A stretch of DNA of 12,413 nucleotides from Dimargaris cristalligena. Lineage: Eukaryota > Kickxellomycota > Dimargaritomycetes > Dimargaritales > Dimargaritaceae. A program made the position numbers and the translations under genes. Below are positions 1 through 7,954 of this stretch, piece by piece (position 1 is the first letter of the stretch; each line of letters begins with the position of its first letter). The notes below the pieces were generated by a model that was not told the DNA's origin, made no database searches, and was given only the letters and a program-made list of their open reading frames with translations. Location of the stretch: the NCBI GenBank assembly GCA_027576995.1, contig JANBQC010000731.1:1-12413 (forward strand), given 5' to 3'.

Positions 1-454
1 ACGTAAATCCAAGGGTAACATGGTTACCCCGCAAGTATACTGTGACGGCGAGTTTAAGGCGGTGAGTAATCGATTCGTTCATATAAGCCGAGCCCATCTT
101 TCATGACAAGGATGGGTCGGTGAAAAGTCAATCGGACTATATTTAGACCGTGAAGGTTAATCGACTTTGGATTATCCTACCATTTTATACCTGTGTTAAT
201 TACTTCTCACTAATTATATCAATTTGCCATCCCTTCGGACTCGCCATTGCCGGATACCACACCCACTACAGATGTTTAAAGAAGTGGCTGAGGCTGTCGA
301 GGCCTTTGAGCTTCGGGAGCTTATTGGCTTGGAAGATGAACCCCTCGACTTGGATGACCTGTCGGGGCTGGATAGCCTGACTGAGGAAGAGTTAGCCAGG
401 TTAAACGCCGAGCTGGACGCACCTACCAAGACTAGTTCCCCAGCCGCCGCCTAA
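1..454 (+). CDS. SH3BGR-like thioredoxin-fold protein, C-terminal part (5' end outside window)
   Basis: Two exons are visible. The first (codons from base 2 to 61) ends at donor GTGAGT (62-67). The second (272-454) follows acceptor CTACAG and ends with TAA at 452-454. The 210-nt intron is phase 0 and has a CTAAT at 210-214 that could be the branch site. The joined 80 residues contain TPQVYCDGEFKA, then a helix-like segment FKEVAEAVEAFELRELIGL, then an acidic tail rich in Asp, Glu and Leu. This order (cis-Pro strand 'PQ(I/V)(Y/F)..G.(Y/F)', helix ending in 'LxxxLGL', acidic tail) is that of the SH3-binding glutamic-acid-rich/glutaredoxin-like family, whose members are small cytosolic thioredoxin-fold proteins, often without redox cysteines. 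The active-site region lies upstream, so redox activity cannot be judged. An ordinary monothiol glutaredoxin is the main alternative. The gene structure is fairly secure; the family is a moderate-confidence call from pattern memory. Confidence 0.55.
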
Positions 455-673
455 CTCTTCCGGTTCAAAAGTACATCGAGACTGCTCCCCCCCCGTTCTC
501 TTAACCCCCTTTCTATAAGCAACGTGCTCGACTTGTCTTTACCTGTCGGGCCTAAGTCATTCATCATCCAGTAGTTGCACATTCTTAACACTCGAGAGGT
601 GACCGGCAGCTCGTGAATATCGGTTAAAACTTAGAGGGGGCCTGCGTGTTCTTATAGTCTGTTTTGGTTTCAA

Positions 674-679
674 AATAAA
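674..679 (+). terminator. candidate poly(A) signal of the upstream gene
   Basis: An AATAAA hexamer lies about 220 nt after the TAA stop of the SH3BGR-like gene, in an AT-rich stretch. It is the canonical signal but occurs often by chance in AT-rich DNA, and no transcript evidence is available. Confidence 0.25.
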
Positions 680-2997
680 TCACTAATATATATGTATTTA
701 TTTGGCCGAATGTAATATTTGAAAAAGTCAAAGAGTTTTCTCCAAACTGATGCGGATAAAGTGGCCGAATGAATGGCTGCTCCCTAGGTAGCGTACACTT
801 ATCGAGACCTGGGTACGCGATGGTGGCAAATATGAAGAGTATTGCCTGGAATTATAATAGTGCTTGCTGGCGAAGAAAGATATGGGTGAAATTCGGCCCA
901 GCTATATAAGGGTTTACATTATACGTGTATGGGAAAATATATGGGAAATGTATTTTTCACTAGTAATATTGGCTGAATCTAATGGATTTTTCGTTATACA
1001 GCTTGGATGAACTTCTCCCATATTGAAGTGGGGAATTAAATTGGAATCCTGAGATATACCAGGTTTGGCAGTATGGTATGCAATTGCGAGTCGCCCATCG
1101 ACATGTGCAACTTCTAGATAGTCAGTAATAGCTGGAATTGGAAGGCCAGGGGCGGATTATTGTATTACCTTTCAATGCAGATGGTGATATGGATAGCCTA
1201 ACCCAACCCAGTGCAGCACCCGCCCCGCGATAAGCCACCCACCCATAGTTCCCGTTGAGTCACTTGGCACACTTATCAAAGTACTACCCTGGTGTTTCAC
1301 TGTCAATAAACCGTCGGTCCTGAGCCCCCGCAATGTGGAATAGCATTCATAATGGCTTCAATAATAATTCTTTAGATGAGACGTGTTCGTGCGATTATTT
1401 CGGAATGTAGTGGGGGATGCGGAAGGGAAAAGGGGGATACAGCCATAAAGTGAAAGGCGGGAGGTGAGGCGATACATAGGTATGCTAAAGTCAAGAAAAA
1501 TTATTGAAGGGCAGCCACCATCAATACAACGCCATAATATTGTAAAAAGGCACTCCCAATTAAAGGTCTAGTGTGGTGTGGGTTCGATTGGCGGCGAGTT
1601 GGCAAGAAAGAGAAAGATGGACGGGATGGCGGGCCAGGCATAGTGTAGGGAAGGGGGATCTTAAAAACAGTAATACCACTTGGATGGGCATCAGCCAAGA
1701 CCCGAGTATACGGTTGGTTCACACAGAATGCGGGATTTTCGCGATACAATAGTGTATGGTAGGTGCTGCAGATTTAGTAGTCGTCGCTGCAGCCAACCTG
1801 GGATAGTTCCTCCTATTCGCAAGGTTTCTCTGTACTCTACATTACCTGGGAATCGCCTGACCATTCATTGGGGAAACAGCCGCAGACGTGGTTTCCAGCT
1901 CTATCATGGTACAGAGCAATTAATATTGCCCACTCAGCGGTCTGGATTACCGCGCACCATTCGTTTTTACAGAATGCTCCGATTATTTCTACTAGACCGA
2001 GCCAGTGTCTGAAGTCTTCAGCAACTTCTACAGTTAATATTATGGACACCATCCGCATTCTGATAAGCCCCCAAAGGCGTATGGGTCAACGCTACTCTCC
2101 TCAATTACTGGGTATAGAGTCAGATTTTCCTGATTGTTAATGGCCTCACCTTTATTTGGCCAGGTTACAGTCGACGGTCATGCGATGCTAGGGTATTTCT
2201 CACACACCCGTTCGTAAACCCCACGAGTGTATTGCAACATCCCTTTATCAGCCGAAACCGAACCCCGTCGTCCGCAGTGTTTGTGCATATGCACCGCTGC
2301 TTATTTAACGTGTTCACACTAAACCTCGACAGGGTGTGGCAACTACCTACAGAGGGTACCGCAGTTTGCGGTAGCTGCGACCCCTTAAATTACCCCTTTT
2401 CCGCTTTTCCTTGGCAGTAACCTCCCACGCAATATGCATGCAGAAATCCATCGGGGCATCCATTGTGTTGGCGGTTTCTCTGGTATAGTCCGGTGGTTGG
2501 TATTGTTAATAAGTAATGTGGTTCGGAAATACCAATGGATGTGGTACATGATTGAAAGAATGGTGTTGACGTGGCAGTGGTCTAGTTAATAGCGGGCAAT
2601 TGCCTTTATTTGCAGTAGTTTGCCATGTCCTGTGGCTGCGGTAATGGACGATGGGGGCCTGTCTTCTTCGCACCGTACAGCAGTAATAGAATAGCAGTGC
2701 TCGAGCTACCCCGCTCTAAGCATTAGATTCTGTATTCCGGAGTTTCCTTTGCCGCCATATTGAGGTACTCATGGGAACGGAAGGGTCCAAGTGATGGCGT
2801 AGCCCACCAGTGTTCCGTGCTTCGATAACTACTTCCCACATTTGTTTAAAGGGGTTTAAGAATCACTACGATGACGGCCATACTGCCGCATTTCCCTCTA
2901 TTTTATTCCTCTTGACGAAACGCCGTTCTTCCAACTAGTGGCAATAGTCTCTTCTCGTAAATCCAGTGGTCGCGGAGGCGGAAAACAAGGGTTCTTG

Positions 2998-3003
2998 TAT
3001 AAA
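2998..3003 (+). promoter_or_regulatory. candidate TATA box of the ABC transporter gene
   Basis: A TATAAA stands 312 nt before the transporter ATG and is followed by a long pyrimidine-rich stretch (about 3010-3250). A run of nine T (3270-3278) lies close to the start codon. The arrangement fits a fungal-type promoter with a CT-rich leader, but the distance is long and the motif is common by chance. Confidence 0.25.
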
Positions 3004-3314
3004 GCCCGGACCTTCCGCTCTTTACTTCTTTGCATTCATTAATTTATTGTTTTCAGCCTTCGAGGCCTCGCTATTCCAGATTTCCATTTCCAACTATTCA
3101 TTCTGTTGTAAACACTCGTTCGACTGTTCATAAATACATGCCCCTACGGCAGCTGCATGTCCTAACCATATTCCACTCTTGGGCATCTTGGTTTTCTAAG
3201 AGATATCCCTTTCATCTTACTAAACTATCCTATTTTACACACGCACCCCGCTAACGAAGCCCATCCGCGTTTTTTTTTATTAACACCCGCCCATCCAACT
3301 AGTCCAGAATCCAC

Positions 3315-6300
3315 ATGGATATGAAGGATTTATTTGGCATTTCCCTGCCAACTATGGCAGTGAATCTAAGGCCCGCTGAGGTTTGGTGGGAAGGCGCCGC
3401 CTTAATCGCTGGAGCGGCCGCCTTATTCCAGATTTCGCCCCTGTATACCGGATTTCGGCTGCACCCCACGGGACAGACGCTAGTTTATCTCTCGGCAATT
3501 ACATCGTTGATTATGCGGCGCTGCCGGCTAGGCCACCACTTGATCAAGCTTCCCAAGGAAAAAAGTAGGTAGTTTACTCCCCCCACCACCAGGATACGGA
3601 AGAGATAATTTGGAATATTCACCTCATCGACCGTAAGCCCTGAGTTGACCATCCTTGGGTTTACACTCTGGTTAAATAGAATTCTCATGAGGCTTCTCTA
3701 CGTATTTGCTTATCCATCATCCCAACCCTTCAGAAAGCAAAAAGAAACGGTCCAGTGCCGGGGAAAAGCCCACTTCAGAAAAGGTGTGGCTCCCGGCCAT
3801 CCACCGTACCATGTGGATGGTGTTCGGATTCATGTACATCGAAATCTGCGTTATCCAATATGCCGCCTACATTGACCCAGAAACGCCCGCAGACTGGTCC
3901 CCCTGGCTCGTTTCGGCAATGACCCAACAAATTGGACTCGCCGTTATGTTCGGGGGCTACTATTACTTATTTTACGCCGCCGACCTGTTGTCCTATGTCA
4001 GCAAAGAAGCGGAGCCGTTTCCCCAATGGCTACAGGTTTGGACCGTGGCCTTAGTTATGCACGCCTGGGAACTTGGCCAGAGCCTTTTCAACTACTGGTC
4101 CCCTAGTGACAACGCGTTCACCACTGGTATGTTCGCTCACCGACTCACGCTTGGTATCGCGGCCATCAAATTTTCCCTCTCCGCCCTCAACCTGATCATT
4201 CCACTGCTTGGTCTACGTTATCACGCCGCGGGTATTTTCACCGATAGGACGCCCACCAAAGTAGAAAAAGGGACCCAGACCGAGGATCTCTCCAACGCGA
4301 AAGAAAAGAAGGATGCGGACAAGGCGGAGGAGAGTACCGAGAAAGAAAAGGCCGCCTTGAAAGAAGAGAAGAAGTCGGAGGAGAGCGAGAAGAAGGCGGA
4401 AGGTGGCGAAACCCCCGGTGAGAACAAGGCGGAGGAGAAAACAACCGTCGAAAAGGAGGAGGACAAAAAGGACGAAGAGGTCAAGGGTGAAAATAATGAT
4501 AAGGAGGGTGGAGCGAAGGAAAAGAAGGACAAAAAGGAGGGAGATGGGGAGGATGAAGATGAAGATGAAGACGAAAATGACCTTCTTCAGTATTCCTTGG
4601 TTGAAATCTTCAGCCGTATCTGCCGGATTATCTACGATGTAGCGTTCCCGCTCGACTTGGCCATGGTGTATCGGTTCGTGACCAATTGGGTGTTCCAGTT
4701 CGTCATCGAGTGGACTAGCTCCTTTGAGCCGTGGTTCTACAAGAACTTCCTCGACTCGCTAACCAATCGCGACCTAGTCTTTCCGGCCCTGGCCAAATAT
4801 GGTGTGGCCAACATGTTCAACCAGGTGGCCAATAGCTCCTGGATCAAGGACAGCGGTAGCGAAAACCACAGTTTGACCGCCTACATTGACGCCAAGTGTG
4901 AGGTATTCGTTTACTCCGTCATCCAGGCCAAACCCATGCGCTACCATGTGGATAAGGACGGCAGCAATATGAGCAACGTCTTTTTCCAGTCTAAACACGC
5001 CCTTAGCTCCTTTGTCGACCTATTCGTCATGAAACTGGGCCCTTCACTATTTGGCGTGCTGGCTTCCGTGTACCAGTACCAATGGGTGTACGACTCGTAT
5101 TTCATCCCCTTAGCTTTGGCCATGGCAATGTGGTCCATTATCCAATCCTCGATCCTCACCCCGGCCGAACGCGCTAGCTATCGGTACACCAACTACAATA
5201 CCAATGACGAGATGGACCAGTGTATGACCGCCCTCCGCCAATCCGAGACCGTCAAGCAATTTTCGGGCGAAGAGTACCACAGCAAAAGGTACCGGGAGGT
5301 GCTCGATGAAACTGAACGCACCGCCGATCACCATAAGTGGGTCGTTGAAGTGGTCAAGCGGGGATCCCGGGTCATTCACCAGCTGCTCCATGTGATCGGT
5401 ACCATCATGTGTCTGCGATTGTTGGCCCGGGGCCATATGAAGTCGAGTGACGTTCTGTTCTTCCTGGGCCATTTCCAAGTAACCTACCGTCCCCTGACCT
5501 ACCTGGTCGGATTAGGCCAGGACGTGTACAACCTGCACTCCAACAGCCTGACCCTTTTGCGCCTAATCGACAACGATAATGACATGGTCGATTCCGAAGA
5601 TGCCCCCGACAGTTGGGATATTTCCGAAGGTACCATCGAATTCAAGGACGTGCATTTTAGCTATGAGAAGAAGACACCGGTCCTCAAAGGGATCAGCTTT
5701 ACGGTCGAAGCCGGGACAACCACGGCCATCGTGGGCGCAACGGGCGGTGGTAAAACGACTATTATGGATCTCATTGCCCGCTTCTACGACGTTGACCAGG
5801 GTAGCGTTTTAATCGATGGCGTTGACGTGCGACATGTAAAACAGGCCGATTTGCGCAAGTCCATCTCCATTATTCCTCAGGTAAGCGGACGTTAACATTT
5901 GGTTGACACCCATCGCGTGATCTAACCACGAAGAGTTGGCTTGATTGTAGCTCAAATATTCTTATTTAGTTGATTGTTTTCCCGGCCAAAATAACATCCT
6001 GTACATGTATTCTAATTTATCAATATGTACTGATTTTCTCTGTTTACATTCTGTCACTCTGCGGGACCTATCTACCCTACCCGATGTATAGCAAAACCAC
6101 CTTCTGCCAAAGTCCATCAAGTTCAATATTCAGTACGGTACGGCCGCGACCAACATGAGTGCAACCCAGGACGAAGTCGAAGGCGCCGCCCAAAAGGCCC
6201 AGATCCACGAAAAGATTTCCTCTTTGGCCAAGGGTTATGAAACCCTCCTTTACCAGGGGGGTACGCGATTCAGCGGGGGGGAGAACCAACGGCTTAATAT

Positions 6301-6619
6301 TGCCCGCGGGTTGGTCCGCCCGTCCAAGATTCTGTTGTTGGACGAGGCCACGTCCGCCCTGGATATGATCACCGAGCGCAATGTCCAGAATTCCATCAAC
6401 GACGGCACAAAGGGCAAAACGTGCATCGTCATTGCCCATCGCTTGCCGACTATCATCCACGCCAGGCAGATTCTGGTGATCAAGGAGGGCAAAATTGCCG
6501 AACGGGGTACGTTCGCGGCATTGAAGAAAATCCCCAACGGCATCTTCAAGAAAATGTGGGAAGCCCAGATGAAGGTGGCCAAAGAACGGAGTGACTTTGA
6601 TATTCATGGCATGACCTGA
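3315..6619 (+). CDS. ABCB6/HMT1-type ABC half-transporter (heavy-metal tolerance family)
   Basis: Exons are 3315-3564, 3734-5880 and 6092-6619 (TGA at 6617), giving 974 residues. Donors are GTAGGT and GTAAGC, acceptors TTCAG and TATAG; the phases (1 and 0) fit exactly. The ATG at 3315 is the first after an in-frame TAG at 3300. The N-terminal membrane domain has hydrophobic segments near residues 24-45, 55-67 (weak), 110-130, 141-166, 183-205 and 221-244. A Lys/Glu/Asp-rich linker covers about 255-366. The core membrane domain follows, with the ETVKQF coupling-region motif at 588. The nucleotide-binding domain shows an A-loop Tyr727, Walker A GATGGGKT (751-758), Q-loop Gln799, signature FSGGE (859-863), Walker B LLLDE (Asp883, Glu884) and H-loop His915. 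One membrane and one nucleotide-binding domain make a half-transporter that must dimerise. Family members sit in vacuolar, mitochondrial or plasma membranes and move metal-thiol conjugates or porphyrins. ABC half-transporter is certain; HMT1/ABCB6 is inferred from the extra N-terminal domain, and the substrate is unknown. Confidence 0.88.
4258..4580 (+). repeat. low-complexity Lys/Glu/Asp-coding tract inside the ABC transporter
   Basis: The coding strand is strongly purine-biased (AAG, GAG, GAA and GAT codons) over about 320 bases and encodes a linker made mostly of Lys, Glu and Asp. It ends in a short GATGAA array at 4552-4575 (three perfect copies, then GACGAA) that encodes alternating Glu and Asp. 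The reading frame stays open and both flanks are normal transporter sequence, so it is part of the protein. It lies between the N-terminal and core membrane domains and should be a disordered or coiled cytosolic linker. Such tracts often vary in length between strains. Confidence 0.8.
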
Positions 6620-6842
6620 GCCATAATGTGCACCCGGTAGACCTACGCTATGATAGGTGACCTGCGCGGACTGCTCTATATCAAGGCGACAATGTGACGG
6701 GCCCAACGGTTGGGTCATTTAAAATAGGGTGGAAGGTTCTGCAATCACTATCTGTTACACCCTTACTATATTTTTTTACATTTCTTACTATATTTCAGTC
6801 GATCAGCCTGTTTACTCTAGTCGCTCTACTGACTTCTCGTTT

Positions 6843-6848
6843 AATAAA
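6843..6848 (+). terminator. candidate poly(A) signal of the ABC transporter gene
   Basis: An AATAAA lies about 225 nt after the transporter TGA, almost the same distance as the candidate signal after the first gene. The similarity is suggestive, but the hexamer is short and the region is AT-rich. Confidence 0.3.
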
Positions 6849-7692
6849 AGAAGACTTTCCCTGGTTTACTCAGTAAATTGCCATGTAGGGAATATATCCA
6901 CTGAAGACTTCTTATATTGTAAAAGCGATATATCGGCCAGTGCTAGATCGGCCCAGACCATCGTCGGGTGGATCCTGCATTATATATATTACTATTTTGC
7001 CTATTTAATCACCAGGTATTACTACGTTGAGTCAGCTTGGTGGACGTTTGTTCATAGAACGCACTCCACGATGACATGGCCCTATACCAGCCCAGACTCG
7101 GCTTTGTATAATTTTGCGTCTGCTTCGATAAAGTGCCTAATCTCTGGTGTCAATTGCGGTACATATTAGTCGCATCCCTTCCGCGCCGAATGCTTTATGA
7201 AATTGGATGTCTAGTCGGGAATGAGGATCTTGCCGGAGATGTCCCTTGCCATAGAAATAGTCCTTCATAAAGTATCCAAGTAGTCTGGCATGCCGTGCTT
7301 GCTAATCACCATTCACCAATAATGAATAAATAGGGCATCCATGATATAAATCCACTTAAAGTATGTTTATATAGTATTTCAAAGGTGACTTATTGATGGA
7401 ATCGTATTTCCAATTATTCGCACTTAACCATTCAATGAACATTTTTTTAGTTATATTCACCCTTTCTTATTGCAGCCTTCCGCGAAACAGTTTGGTGAAG
7501 GATTTTGGCAAGAATGCTCGCAGAATATTACTATCCGATGGATATATGCCAATAGCAGTTAATGCCAGACTGCAGCAGGAGGGGGTTGGGTTATATATTG
7601 TGTACTGTATGGGGCCAGCCAGTAGTGTCAACATCGACGGTTCCACTACTAGCAACTTCTGCTCCCCATTTTGAACAAGTGACAAGGATGTG

Positions 7693-7704
7693 ATTGGCTC
7701 CAAT
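7693..7704. promoter_or_regulatory. inverted pair of CCAAT boxes upstream of POL3
   Basis: The 12 bases ATTGGCTCCAAT form a perfect inverted repeat of the CCAAT core, separated by two bases and ending 250 nt before the POL3 ATG. CCAAT is the binding core of the HAP/NF-Y complex in fungi and other eukaryotes. Function here is inferred only from sequence and position. Confidence 0.3.
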
Positions 7705-7914
7705 ACTAGGACCAAAACAAACGGGGAAAAGCTCAGCCATTTTTCGCTTCCAACTGTTGCTTACACCTCGTCCATATACTGTCCCTGGAAAAACCAGCTA
7801 CTTCACTCAATAGATTCGTATAGCTCAAAGCCTACCTTAGAACGACAGCCCGCAGTTAGCCCTCTCCCATTGACTGATTCTTTTATACTACCTAGTTATA
7901 TCGTTTCTTATATT

Positions 7915-7954
7915 ACACCCCTATCCACCCTATTTATCACTACTTCCCATTCCC
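7915..7954 (+). promoter_or_regulatory. CT-rich leader directly before the POL3 start codon
   Basis: These 40 bases are made almost wholly of C and T, interrupted by single A residues, and lead to the sequence CCC before ATG. Pyrimidine-rich tracts just upstream of the start are common at transcription start regions of fungal genes. No TATA box is convincing here. Confidence 0.3.

Larger units (their letters stand above)
455..3314. other. 2.86 kb spacer without a supportable gene
   Basis: No reading frame here resembles a known family, and none has the C-ending codon bias or the splice-site-bounded exons seen in the neighbouring genes. The longest open frames (about 110 codons near 1680-2012 and about 90 near 1868-2140) overlap each other in different frames and have low-complexity, basic translations. 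Visible landmarks are a run of eight C at 487-494 in the presumed 3' UTR of the upstream gene; a TATATAAG at 903-910 followed by two TATGGGAAA copies (928-936, 940-948); G-run/purine-rich patches at about 1409-1480 and 1600-1662; and a pyrimidine-rich stretch with a TATAAA towards the ABC transporter gene. No terminal repeats, transposase fragment, tRNA or simple tandem array was recognised. The right-hand few hundred bases probably hold the transporter promoter. Confidence 0.6.
6620..7954. other. 1.3 kb spacer between the ABC transporter and POL3
   Basis: No supportable gene is present. It begins with the transporter 3' UTR, which contains a 13-base near-perfect palindrome (CCCAAC-G-GTTGGG, 6702-6714) and an AATAAA at 6843-6848. 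The middle (about 6750-7400) is AT-rich with stretches such as TTATATATATTA. The last 260 bases lead to POL3 and carry an inverted CCAAT pair (7693-7704) and a CT-rich leader. Short open frames (up to about 146 codons) have no family resemblance and lack the codon bias of the flanking genes. Confidence 0.55.

Noticed and set aside
903..948. TATATAAG followed by two TATGGGAAA copies
   Set aside because: The only downstream ATG gives a 15-codon frame. With no gene to serve, the TATA match is probably chance in AT-rich DNA.
967..1233. A + strand frame that looked briefly like a decayed gene (about 89 codons with stops at 1024, 1126 and 1129)
   Set aside because: Three internal stops in 89 codons is about what random sequence gives, and no part of the translation matches a family I know.
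1575..1600. GGTTCGATTGG resembling a tRNA B box
   Set aside because: The last bases do not match the consensus, there is no pairing T stem, and no A box or cloverleaf is found around it.
1680..2140. Overlapping + strand open frames of 110 and 90 codons
   Set aside because: They overlap in different frames, lack the local codon bias and have no recognisable domain.
3030..3254. Open frame after a good-looking acceptor (TTGTTTTCAG at about 3047-3056) upstream of the transporter
   Set aside because: The acceptor could end a 5' UTR intron, but no convincing donor lies upstream, and the frame is simply a translation of the CT-rich promoter tract. Left as unproven.
3383..3568. Alternative frame over transporter exon 1
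   Set aside because: Joining it through the 3565 donor to exon 2 breaks the frame, whereas the frame starting at 3315 joins in phase and keeps a hydrophobic segment.
6077..6718. 213-codon open frame on the minus strand
   Set aside because: It is antisense to the last exon of the ABC transporter, which carries the signature, Walker B and H-loop motifs. No family resemblance.
7393..7674. 93-codon + strand open frame in the transporter-POL3 spacer
   Set aside because: No domain, no codon bias like the neighbours, and an overlapping antisense frame of similar length; chance is the simplest explanation.
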